Shown here: positions 22,550 to 31,800 of the stretch, in pieces
How the letters are laid out: every line of letters begins with the position of its first letter
How positions within the stretch are numbered: the first letter of the stretch is position 1
Origin: a bacterium
GTDB taxonomy: Bacteria; Desulfobacterota; Deferrisomatia; Deferrisomatales; Deferrisomataceae
DNA: 64,000 nt
Assembly: GCA_027021615.1 (NCBI GenBank)
Contig: JALUTY010000097.1
Span: forward strand, 1-64,000
Direction of reading: 5' to 3'
Made by a program: the position numbers and the translations under genes
The notes under the pieces: generated by a model
Databases searched by the model: none
What the model saw: only the letters and a program-made list of their open reading frames with translations
What the model was told of the DNA's origin: nothing

Positions 22550-24558
22550 GACCGTGGTTCCTGTGGGGGCTCGCGGCCGCGGCGCTGCCGGTGCTCCTGC
22601 ACCTGCTGGGCCGGCGGAGGGTGCGCACCGTGCCCGTGGGCACCCTTCGGTTCCTTGAACGGGCGGCGGCCCGGGCCCAGGCCCGTTGGAGGATCCGGCG
22701 GTGGCTGCTGCTGCTCGCCCGGATGCTTGCCCTCGCCGGCCTGACCCTCCTCTACGCGGGACCGGGGTGCACCACCGGAGGCGACGGCCGGGGGCCGTCG
22801 GGGTGGGTCCTGGTCCTCGACACCTCCCCCAGCATGGCCGCGGTACGGGACGGTCGTTCGGCCCTGGACCGGGCGCGACAGGCCCTGCTGGCCGTGGTGG
22901 ACCGGGCCGGGCCCCAGGATCGGTTCTGGTTCCTCGGCACCTCGGCTCGGGACGAGATCCAGGGCCCCATGGATCCGGCCGGGACCCGCCAGGCCCTGGA
23001 GGCGGCCCGGGTGCGGGCCGGTGCCCACGACCTGGGTCGGGCCCTTGCGGCGGCCCGGGCCGCGGCCGGGGGCGGTCAGGGGGCCGTGATCGTGGTGGCC
23101 TCGGACCTCCAGGCCCGGGCCTGGCCCCGACAGCCGCTGCGGTGGGACGGGCCTCGGGTTCCGATGTTCCTGGTGGACTGCGGATGGCCCGATCCCGTGA
23201 ACGTGTGGATCGGCCGGGTGGCCGAGACCCCGGAGGGGCTGGACGTGGGGGTGGGAGGGGGGGGCACCGATGCCACGGTCACCCTTCGGCTGGTCGAGCC
23301 GAGTCGGCCGGCCCGCAAGGCGTTCGTGGAGCCCGGCCGGGCCGGGGCCCGGTTCTCCCGCGAGGCCCGGCCGGGCATCGTGGATCTGACGGTGGCGCCG
23401 GGGGGCGAGCTGGCGTGGGACGACCGGCTCCGGCTGCCCTCGCGCCGAAGCGGAACGCCCCGGGTGCTCCTGGTCAACGGCGACCCCCAGGGGTTCGAGC
23501 TGCGCGACGAGCTCCTGTTCGTGCGCAAGGCCCTCGCGCCCGACGGCGCGCTGGCCGGGCGGTTTCGGGTGAGCGAGGTGCGGCAGTCCGACCTGCGGCC
23601 CGGCGATCTGGAGGGGGTGGAGGTGATCCTGGTCGCGAACCCCCGGCCGTTCTCCGGTGAGCTCGTCCGGGCCCTGGCGGAGCGGGTGGCCGGCGGCGCC
23701 ACCCTGGTGGTGTCCGCGGGGTCCCACCTCGTGCCGGGCACGGACTTCGGCCCGCTGTTGCCGGCCCCGCTCCGCGACCGGGTGGAGGTTCCGGCCGACG
23801 ACCCCTCGCGGCCGCCCTACGAGACCCTGGATCCGGCCGGGTTCGGGGGGTTCATGGACGTGTTCCAGGATCCCGGCCGAGGTGATCTGGCGGCCACCAA
23901 GGTCCGTCGTTACTGGGTCCTGGACATCCGGTCCGCCGACGGGGTGCGGGTGCTGGCCCGGCTGTCGGGAGGGGCGCCGGTGATGCTGGAGCGCCGCCGG
24001 GGCCGCGGCCGCCTGATCTTCGTGGGCACCACCCTGGACCGGGACGGGGCGGACCTGTGCCTCCAGGCCGGGTTCGTTCCGTGGTTGGAACGGCTGGTGC
24101 TCTACGGCTCGGGCCGGCTGCGGCCCCGGGTGCCCCCGGTGGTGCAAGCCGGGGTTTCCCTGGACCTGCCCTATCCGGGCACGGTCACCATCGAGGGCCC
24201 GGACGGGTTCCGGGTGCTGTGGGCGCCGGGAGACCCTGCCCCGGTGCCGGAGGCGGTGGGGCTGTATCGGGTGGTGACCCAGGCCGGGACCGAGGACCGG
24301 TTCTTCGCTCGCATCGATCCTGCCGAGTCGGACCTGGCCCGGCTGGAGCCGGCCGAGGCGGCCCGGCGCCTGGGAGAGGGTACCATGTGGGTGCGGCCCG
24401 GCCGAGGACTGCCGCTGACCGGCCGGAGGCTGCCCGGCCGGGTCGACGCCTCGGCCTGGGTCGCCGGGGTCGTGCTGGGGGCGCTGCTGGCCGAGGCCCT
24501 GCTCTCCGGTCGGGGGCGGGGCTGGGCGGGCCGGAGGAGGGCGGATCGTGGCGCATGA
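22537..24558 (+). CDS. BatA-like membrane protein with VWA domain
   Basis: 673 aa. The N-terminus matches the double-membrane-segment BatA domain (WFLWGLAAAALPVLLHLLGRRR, with the second segment near residues 55-75). A VWA domain follows with the MIDAS start LDTSPSM near residue 92. The C-terminus holds a further segment (AWVAGVVLGALLAEALL). BatA-like proteins belong to Bacteroides aerotolerance-type operons; the function is not settled. The start is TTG 22537 within the end of the DUF58 gene. The central ~400 residues include a Rossmann-like part resembling the class I amidotransferase fold found in this family. Confidence 0.82.
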   Translation: MDFLRPWFLWGLAAAALPVLLHLLGRRRVRTVPVGTLRFLERAAARAQARWRIRRWLLLLARMLALAGLTLLYAGPGCTTGGDGRGPSGWVLVLDTSPSMAAVRDGRSALDRARQALLAVVDRAGPQDRFWFLGTSARDEIQGPMDPAGTRQALEAARVRAGAHDLGRALAAARAAAGGGQGAVIVVASDLQARAWPRQPLRWDGPRVPMFLVDCGWPDPVNVWIGRVAETPEGLDVGVGGGGTDATVTLRLVEPSRPARKAFVEPGRAGARFSREARPGIVDLTVAPGGELAWDDRLRLPSRRSGTPRVLLVNGDPQGFELRDELLFVRKALAPDGALAGRFRVSEVRQSDLRPGDLEGVEVILVANPRPFSGELVRALAERVAGGATLVVSAGSHLVPGTDFGPLLPAPLRDRVEVPADDPSRPPYETLDPAGFGGFMDVFQDPGRGDLAATKVRRYWVLDIRSADGVRVLARLSGGAPVMLERRRGRGRLIFVGTTLDRDGADLCLQAGFVPWLERLVLYGSGRLRPRVPPVVQAGVSLDLPYPGTVTIEGPDGFRVLWAPGDPAPVPEAVGLYRVVTQAGTEDRFFARIDPAESDLARLEPAEAARRLGEGTMWVRPGRGLPLTGRRLPGRVDASAWVAGVVLGALLAEALLSGRGRGWAGRRRADRGA

Positions 24559-25315
24559 TGCGGGCCTGTGGAGCCGTCGGCGGTTCCTGGCCGTCCTGGG
24601 GGCGGCGGCGCTGGGGCCCGGTCTGGCCCGGGGATACGGGCTCCGGTCCTACTTCACCTGGACCCAGCTGCGGTACCCGGGGGCCTGGGACCCCAACCCC
24701 CGGGCGGCCGGCCGGTTTCTGCGGGAGCTCGCCCGACGCACCAGCGTGGAGCCCGCGGGTCGCCGGCGGGTGCTCGACCCGGGTGACCCGGGGCTGTTCG
24801 AACTGCCGTTCTTGTACGTGGCGGGCCGGTTCGGGCCGCCGGAGCTCGGCCCGGCCGGCGAGGAAGTCTTGGCCCGGTACCTAGAGCACGGGGGGTTCGT
24901 GCTGTTCGACGACGCCACCGGGGTGGCGGACTCGGGGTTTGCCGAGGGGGTGGAGGATCTGCTCGGTCGGGTGATGCCGGGCCGCCCCCTGACCCCCCTG
25001 CCGGCCGACCACACGGTGTACCAGAGCTTCTATCTCCTGTCCGGAGCGCCGGGGCGGGTCTTGGTAAAGCCGTTTCTCTATGGTGTGGATCGTGAAGACC
25101 TGACCCCGGCCGTGCTCAGCGTGAACGACCTGTCCGGCGCCTGGGATGCGGACCCCGTGGCCGGGTTCACCCACCCCTGTGTGCCCGGCGGAGAGCGTCA
25201 GCGGGAGCTGGCGTTCCGGCTGGGGGTGAACCTGGTGCTCTATGCGCTCACCGGCAACTACAAGAAGGACCAGGTCCACATCCCCTTCATCCTGAAGCGG
25301 AGGCAGCGGAGGTGA
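24548..25315 (+). CDS. DUF4159 domain protein with Tat-type signal
   Basis: 255 aa. Residues 9-25 carry a twin-arginine signal (SRRRFLAVLGAAALG), so it is probably exported folded. The rest is DUF4159: FTWTQLRYPGAWDPNP near residue 36, LPFLYVAGR, GGFVLFDD near 118, and a C-terminal NLVLYALTGNYKKDQVH. DUF4159 proteins accompany MoxR/BatA clusters and have a glutamine-amidotransferase-like fold without known activity. The start is GTG 24548, overlapping the previous gene; the stop overlaps the next GTG start. Confidence 0.85.
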   Translation: MAHDAGLWSRRRFLAVLGAAALGPGLARGYGLRSYFTWTQLRYPGAWDPNPRAAGRFLRELARRTSVEPAGRRRVLDPGDPGLFELPFLYVAGRFGPPELGPAGEEVLARYLEHGGFVLFDDATGVADSGFAEGVEDLLGRVMPGRPLTPLPADHTVYQSFYLLSGAPGRVLVKPFLYGVDREDLTPAVLSVNDLSGAWDADPVAGFTHPCVPGGERQRELAFRLGVNLVLYALTGNYKKDQVHIPFILKRRQRR

Positions 25316-27519
25316 GCCCGGCCGCCGGATGGGTGTGGAAGGCGGCCTCGGCCGGCTGGCTCCTGGCGCTGGCAGTGGTCGTGGCCGCCGCGCTGGCGGC
25401 CTGGGTGACCACCTCGGGCAGGGCCCGGGGATGGAGACGTTGGGTGCTCGTGGCCGTCCGGTTGGCGGCCCTGGCCGCGGTGGCGCTGGCGGTGCTGCGG
25501 CCTGCCCGGGAGGTGGCCCTGACCCGCGTCCGGCCCGTGCCGCTGGCCGTGGTGGTGGACACGTCGAGGAGCATGAGCCTGGGCAAAGAGCCGCCGGCCG
25601 AGGGGGTACGGGCCTGGGTCGGTCGGTGGGAAGGCCGGCTGGAGGCCTTGGGTCGGGCCTACCACGTTCGGTTCTTCGGGCTGGGGGATCCGCCGCCCGT
25701 CCTGTCGCCTGGCGAGGTGCGCTTCGGCCGGGACACCACTCCCCTGGGCCGCACGTTGGAGGCCGTGGCCCGGGCCTCCATGGACACGGCGGCCGTGATC
25801 CTGCTCTCGGACGGCCGGGACACCGAGCGGCCGGGCCGGGTGCCCAACGGTCTGCCGTTCCCGGTGTACCCGGTGGTGCCGGCGGGCACCGCGGCGGCCG
25901 ACCTCTGGGTGGACGCCGTGGACGTGCCGCCGGTGGCGTTCATCCGCACGCCCACCGAGGTGCGGGTCCGGCTGGTGGCCCACGGCATCCCGGACGGGCC
26001 GGTGACGGTGACCCTGAGCGAGAACGGCTCGCCCCTGGCGGCGGAGCAGGTCCGGCTGGAGTCCGGGGCGGCAGAGGTCGTCCTCTCGTTCACCCCCCGT
26101 CGCACGGGCCGGAGGGCCTACCGGGTGGACGTGTCTGCCGTGGCAGGGGAGGAGACCGTCCGGAACAACCGGGCGTTCTTCCGCCTGAACGTGATCCGCG
26201 ACAAGACCCGGGTGCTCCTGGTGGCGGGAACCCCCACCTGGGACGTGCGGTTCCTCCGCCGCCGGCTCCGCCAGGATCCGGGGGTGGACCTGATCACCTT
26301 CCTGATCCTGCGGACGCCCCGGGACCTGGCCCTGGTTCCCCAGGAGGAGCTGAGCCTGATCCCGTTTCCCACCCGGGAGCTGTTCGGCCAGGAGCTGCCC
26401 AGCTTCGACGCCGTGATCTTCGCCAACTTCGACTACGCCCCCTACGTGCCCCGCCGGTACCTGGAGAACCTGGTCCGCTACGTCCGAGGCGACGGGGGCG
26501 GCTTCGCCATGCTGGGGGGGGACCGGTCCTTCGGCCTGGGAGGGTACCGGGGCAGCCCCCTGGAGGCGATCCTGCCCGTGGACCTGTCGGGCATGGTGCC
26601 GGGCCAGGCTTTCCTTCCGGGCCGGTTTCGACCCCGCCTCACCCCGGCCGGCGAGGCCCACCCCCTGATGCGTTGGAGCCCCGACCCGGCCGAGAACCGC
26701 CGGCTGTGGGAGAGCCTGCCGCCGCTGGAGGGCATGAACTGGGTGCTCCGGCCCCGTCCGGGGGCCGTGGTCCTGGCCGAGAACCCCGAGCGACGCAACG
26801 AGTACGGCCCGTTGCCCCTGGTGGTGGCGGCCGAGGTGGGGGCGGGCCGGGTGCTCACGATCGGCACCGACAGCTTGTGGCGCTGGACCCTGCCCCGGGT
26901 GGGGGCCGGGGAGGACGAGGGCGCGTACCGGGACTTCTGGACCCGGGCCCTGCGGTGGCTCGTGCACGACCCGGACACCGAGCTGGTGCGCCTGGCCGTG
27001 CCTGCCGGGCCGGTGCGGGCCGGTGCGGCCCTGGAGCTGAAGGCCCGGGTGCTGGATCCGTCGTACCGACCGGCCACCGGCGCCGAGGTGTTGGGCCGGC
27101 TGAGGGACGAGGCCGGTGCGGAGCTGCCCCTCTCGTGGGCCGAGACGGCTCCGGGCGAGTACGCGGCCCGGCCGGTGGTGCCGCCCCGCTCAGGGGTGTG
27201 GACGGCCGAGATCGAGGCCCGGCTGGGCGGTGCGGTCCTGGGCTGGGACCGGCTCGGCATCCCCGTGGAGGAGCCGAGCCCCGAGCCCCTGCGGGTGGGG
27301 GTGGACCGGGCGTACCTGGAGGCTCTGGCCCGGGCCACCGGGGGGCGGGTCGTCGATCCCCGGGACGACGGGGTGTTCCGTGACCTGGAGGACCAGGCCC
27401 GGCGCCGCACCGAGGTGGTGGGCCGCCGGGTGGACGAGGTCTGGGCCCGGTGGCCCCTGTGGGCCCTGACCGTAGCGCTCATGGTCCTGGACTGGGGGCT
27501 GCGGCGGCTGTGGACCTGA
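25312..27519 (+). CDS. Membrane-anchored VWA / glutamine amidotransferase-like protein
   Basis: 735 aa. Two hydrophobic segments at the N-terminus (residues ~12-35 and 43-63), then a VWA domain with VVDTSRSM near residue 81. Ig-like strands (200-290) precede a class I amidotransferase-like domain (RVLLVAGTPTWDVRFLRR near 300, GGGFAMLGGDRSFGLGGY near 397). A final membrane helix is LWALTVALMVLDWGLRRLW. This is the large VWA/GATase partner usual in such clusters. It ends the moxR operon. The Cys-His-Glu triad of active amidotransferases is not evident. Confidence 0.82.
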   Translation: MSPAAGWVWKAASAGWLLALAVVVAAALAAWVTTSGRARGWRRWVLVAVRLAALAAVALAVLRPAREVALTRVRPVPLAVVVDTSRSMSLGKEPPAEGVRAWVGRWEGRLEALGRAYHVRFFGLGDPPPVLSPGEVRFGRDTTPLGRTLEAVARASMDTAAVILLSDGRDTERPGRVPNGLPFPVYPVVPAGTAAADLWVDAVDVPPVAFIRTPTEVRVRLVAHGIPDGPVTVTLSENGSPLAAEQVRLESGAAEVVLSFTPRRTGRRAYRVDVSAVAGEETVRNNRAFFRLNVIRDKTRVLLVAGTPTWDVRFLRRRLRQDPGVDLITFLILRTPRDLALVPQEELSLIPFPTRELFGQELPSFDAVIFANFDYAPYVPRRYLENLVRYVRGDGGGFAMLGGDRSFGLGGYRGSPLEAILPVDLSGMVPGQAFLPGRFRPRLTPAGEAHPLMRWSPDPAENRRLWESLPPLEGMNWVLRPRPGAVVLAENPERRNEYGPLPLVVAAEVGAGRVLTIGTDSLWRWTLPRVGAGEDEGAYRDFWTRALRWLVHDPDTELVRLAVPAGPVRAGAALELKARVLDPSYRPATGAEVLGRLRDEAGAELPLSWAETAPGEYAARPVVPPRSGVWTAEIEARLGGAVLGWDRLGIPVEEPSPEPLRVGVDRAYLEALARATGGRVVDPRDDGVFRDLEDQARRRTEVVGRRVDEVWARWPLWALTVALMVLDWGLRRLWT

Positions 27520-27563
27520 ACCTGGTTTCGCCGGACGGGCATCGATATGATTCCCGAACCCCC

Positions 27564-27622
27564 GGGCCCCTGCGGGGGAGAAACCGGAAACTAGAGACTA
27601 GAGACTAGAATTTGGGGGGCCT
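27564..27622 (+). repeat. ACTAGAG heptads inside an inverted repeat, copy 2
   Basis: GGGCCCC and GGGGGGCC bracket the units GGAAACT, AGAGACT, AGAGACT, AGAATTT. It follows the end of the moxR operon by about 45 nt, the same relation to an upstream gene as at 20058. Confidence 0.6.
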
Positions 27623-27689
27623 GGCCCGTTAGCCGAAGTCAGACCCCATGCCCCCGAGCCGGGATGCCGTGACGCAGCTAGGGGGATGG

Positions 27690-27745
27690 AAGATGTTTCT
27701 GGCCTCCCAGCTTCCTCGCATCCCAGCGGGCCGAAGGCCCGAGGT
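27690..27745 (+). repeat. Octad array before the 27767 gene
   Basis: GGCCTCCCAGCTTCCTCGCATCCCAGCG-type 8-bp units, followed by GGGCCGAAGGCCC and then GAGGTGAC, a variant of the GAAGTTAC box. It directly precedes the gene at 27767. Confidence 0.55.
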
Positions 27746-27766
27746 GACTCAACGCGGGTGAGATCC

Positions 27767-28807
27767 ATGGCAGAACGACGCGACGACGATATGTGGGTCC
27801 GGCTGATCCGGGCTGCGGTCCGGATCAAGGAGCTGGCCCCGTGGCGGTGGATGGACGAGGCCCAGGTGTTCGGGGTGGTGGACCCCGAGACGGGCGAGCA
27901 CGGGTACGTGAGCGTGATGGGGACCCAGGGGCAGCACCTGGCCGTGGCGGTGTACCGGGGGCCGGTGGGGCTGTTGGGGTTTTCGCGCATGCAGGCAGGG
28001 GAGCTTGAGGAGCGGCCCGAGCTCTTTTTCGAGATCCCCCAGCTCCAGGTGTCGTTCGAGGACCGGAGCATCCTGAGCCGGCAGGACTGGGAGCTGCTGA
28101 GGCACAGGGGGTTCCGCTTTCGGGGCCGTCAGGCCTGGCCCCTGTTCCGGGCCTACCGGCCGGGGTGGGAGCCGTGCCTCCCCGACGAGGCCGAGGCCCG
28201 GTTCCTGGCCCTGGCGGTCGAGCAGCTGTTCGATGTGGCCACTCGGCTCGAGCAGGACCCCACCATCCTGTTCGGTCCCGCGCCCGACGCCCTGCTGCAC
28301 CGGGTGGCCCGGGGGCGGGGGGGTGCGTGGCGGTGGTCCGACCGGTACATGCCTCCGCCCGAGTTCCCGGACACCCGCATCCCCATCGCCATCGAGGGGA
28401 GCCTGGTGGAGCACGTGGAGGGGCTTCCGGTGGGCATCGGATGCGTGGAGGTGGAGGCAGGGCTGGCCCCCCTGCCGGTGGGGCCGCGGCGGGGCGAACG
28501 GTTCTTCCCCGTGATGCTCCTGATGGCCGACGAGCGCACCGGCGCCGTGGTCCACATGGAGACCCTGGAGCCCATGGAGCCCTACGAGTACACCTTTGGC
28601 GAGATCCCCCAGGCCCTCCTCGAGGGGTTCGCCCGGGCAGGCCAGCGGCCCCGGGCCGTGCGGGTGAGGCCCGGGCTGGTGGCCGGCGTGTTGAAGGCGG
28701 TAGAGCAGGGCATCCCCTGGCTGCGGGTCGAGGTGGTGCCGGCCGTGCCGGCGGCCCAGGCGGCGAGGGAGTCGCTGTTGGCGTTCCTGGAGGAGGAGCG
28801 GCGGTGA
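27767..28807 (+). CDS. Conserved protein of unknown function
   Basis: 346 aa, soluble, mixed alpha/beta. The N-terminal third contains DPETGEHGYVSVMGTQGQH and AVYRGPVGLLGF, a pattern I associate with the DUF6930/DUF7309-type proteins of unknown role, but I cannot confirm the family. It has no signal peptide or membrane segment. The start at 27767 follows GGGTGAGATCC; the same frame is open to 27686 through repeat sequence. tamB follows about 60 nt later on the same strand, so they may be cotranscribed. No function is proposed. Confidence 0.7.
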   Translation: MAERRDDDMWVRLIRAAVRIKELAPWRWMDEAQVFGVVDPETGEHGYVSVMGTQGQHLAVAVYRGPVGLLGFSRMQAGELEERPELFFEIPQLQVSFEDRSILSRQDWELLRHRGFRFRGRQAWPLFRAYRPGWEPCLPDEAEARFLALAVEQLFDVATRLEQDPTILFGPAPDALLHRVARGRGGAWRWSDRYMPPPEFPDTRIPIAIEGSLVEHVEGLPVGIGCVEVEAGLAPLPVGPRRGERFFPVMLLMADERTGAVVHMETLEPMEPYEYTFGEIPQALLEGFARAGQRPRAVRVRPGLVAGVLKAVEQGIPWLRVEVVPAVPAAQAARESLLAFLEEERR

Positions 28808-28868
28808 AGGGTTGTCCCGGCCGGGCCGGGCCGGGCCGGCCGCCGGGCCTCCGTCCGCGGGGTTTGCG

Positions 28869-31800
28869 GTGAGGCGCGTGCTGTGGGGGATGCTCGGCGT
28901 GGTGGGGACGGTGGTGGCCGGGCTGTGGGCCTTGGGCTTGCCGCCGGTGGAGCGGGCCGTGGTGGGGTGGGCCCAGGCCCGTGCGGGCCGGGCGGGCATC
29001 GACCTGGAGGTCGGATCCTTCGACTTCGATCCGTGGAAGGTGCGGGTCAGGGTGCAGGCGCTCCACGTGCGGGGTCCCTCGGGCCGGTGGCGGGTGGACC
29101 TGGACGAGGGCGAGGTGCGGCTCCACCCGGGCCGGTCCCTGGCGGGCCGGCCCCGGCTGACCCTGCGGCTGGTGCGGCCCCGTGTGCGGGTGGCGGCCGG
29201 ACCGGGTGGTAGGGAGGGCCGCCCGCGGCAGGGACCGTCGGAGGGAGCCCGGCTCTGGCTGGCCTCGGTGGAGGAGCTGGAGATCGTCGGCGGCGAGGTC
29301 TCCTGGGCCGACCCTTCCCGGGAGCTGGAGGTGATCCTTCGGTCGATCGACGGCCGCTGGGAGGACGACCGGGGGGAGGTGCGGCTGGGCCGGGGCGAGG
29401 TGCGATGGGCCGGCCGGGCGCAGGCCTTGGAGGCCGTGTTCCGGGGTTCGCGCCGGTGGGGCGTGCTCCGGATCGACGAGGCGTCCCTGAAGCTGCCGTG
29501 GGCCTCGGTGGGCCTGGACGGCACGTGGGGAAGGCGCGATCGGCTGGCCCTGGCCCTGCGGATCGGGCTGCGGGCCGGCGAGGTCCCGGCGGAGTGGATC
29601 GCGGCGGCCCGCTTGGGGCGGTTCGCGCCGCTGGCCGGCGAGGTCTCGGTGGTGGGCCGGGTCGGGGGCACCGTGTCCGAGCCCGCGGCCGAGGGCACGG
29701 TTCGGCTGTCGGACGGACGGTTCGGTCCGGTGACCGGGGCCACCGCCCGGGCCGCGTGGAAGGCGGACGGGGCCGGCCTTCGGTTCACCGGGCTGCGGGT
29801 CACGAGCTCGGTGGGCGGGGTGGACGCCATGGAGGGCGGGCTGTACTGGGACGGCGGGCTCCGGCTGAAAGCGGCCGGCCGGGTGGAGGGGTTTGACCTG
29901 CGTCCCTTCATGGGCCTGTTCGTGCCCAGATGGTTCCCCGTGGGCCTGCGGGCCGCCGGCCGGGTGGAGGCCCGGGGCTCCCTGCGGCCGCGGCTCGCGC
30001 TGCGCTACCGGCTGGCCTGCGGGGTGGAGGGGCTGGACGTGACCGTGCGGCCGGGAGAGGCTCCGGTGTACGGCCTGGACCGGGCCCGGGTGGAGGCCGA
30101 GGGCACGGTGGGAACCCGCGAACTGACGGTGGACCGGGCCGACATCCGGTCCGGCTCGGCCCGGGTGCGAATCTCCAAGGGCCGGGTGGAGTACCGCAAG
30201 GGCTTGTGGTTCGACACCGAGCTGTCCTTCGAGGATCTAGCCCTGGCCGGCCGGTGGGCCCCCCCCGGCCTGCAGGCGAGCGGCACGGCGCGGGGCCGGT
30301 TCGGCGGTCCCTACCGGAACCTGGAGTTCACCTACGACCTCGCGGCCGGGGTGGCCTATCGAGGCGTAAATCTGGGACCGGTGGAGGCCCGGGTCTGGCT
30401 GGACTACCGTGGGCTGCGGATTGACGGGGGGCGGTGGACCCTCCCCTGGGGCCAAGTGGAGGGGGAGGGGGCTGTGGGGTGGACCTCGGACCGCCCTATC
30501 GATCTCACTGTGGAGGCTTGGGAGGCAGACCTGGCCGGCTTGGCCGGGGCCGTGGGGGAGATGGGCTGGCCGGTTCCGGTGGAGGTCGGGGGCACGGCCG
30601 CGGTCCGGGCCCGGGTGACGGGCGGCCCGCGGGATCCCCGGTTCGAGGCCCGCATCAAGGGCCAAGGGGTGGCGGTGGGCCGCCTGCGGATCCCGGACCT
30701 GACCGCCACGGTGCGGGCCCGGCCGGGGCGGTGGGTGGTGGAGGAGTTCCGAGCGGGGGTGTACGGGGGCATCGCCCGGGGGGCGGGCCGGGGGGACCGG
30801 GTCGGGCTGGAGGCGCGGGTGGACCTGGGGGGTGTGGATCTGGACCGGCTGGCCGGGGCGCTCGGGACGCGCCCGGGCCCCCGGCTGCGGGTCGGCTTGT
30901 TTCAGGGGCGGGTCGACGTGACTGGCCCGTACGCCTTCCCGCGGGTTCGCGCCGAGGGCACGGTGACCGGGGCGGTGGTGGCCGGCCGAAACCTCGGCCC
31001 GGTGGCCGTGACCGCCGGGTGGCAGGAAGGACGGGTGAGGGCTCGGGCCCGGGCGTACGGAGGCGCGGTGCGGGTGGAGGCCCAGGTCGTGCCCCGGCCG
31101 GCCGGCCGGCTGCGGGTGGCATGGACGCTGGAGGGATGGGACCCCGGGGAATGGGAAGGTCTGCTGCCCCGGGGGCTCCGGCTGGGGCGGCTGGACGGCA
31201 GTGGCACCGTGGAGGGCCGCATCGGGGCCCCGCTCCCCATCTGGACCGCCGAAGGGGAGGTGAAGGCCGGGGCCGTGACCTACCTGGGCAGGCCGGCGGG
31301 GTCGGTGAAGATCCGCGCCGACGCAGGAGGCAAGGGGGTCGGCTTCCGGGTCTGGGTGCCCGAGCTGGGCACCCGGGCCGAGGGCCTGTGGTCCCTGGAG
31401 CCGGGCTGGCCTCTGGAGATCAAGGTGGACGTGGCCGACCTGCCCCTGGACCGGGTGGCCCGGGGGGGGTGGGACGGCCGGATCTCGGGCAGCCTCCGGG
31501 GGGTCGGGGGGATGCGGGGGCTGTTGAAGGCCCGGTCGCCGGCAGAGGTGGTGTCGGCCCTGGCCGAGGTGCGGGGCGAGGTCTCCTGGAGGAACCTCCG
31601 GATTCCAGGCGGGGGGGCGGTCCCCGACGGAACCGCCCGGCTGGAGACGAGAGAGGCGCTGCCCCTCGTGGAGGTGTCGGCCGGCCCGGTGGCAGGGACC
31701 CTCCGGCTGCTGGACCGCCGGGATCTCGCGTGGCGGGCGAGCGCCCGGCTGCGGGACGTGCGGCCCGAACTCTACGTGGGGCCCTGGATTCCCCCGGGCT

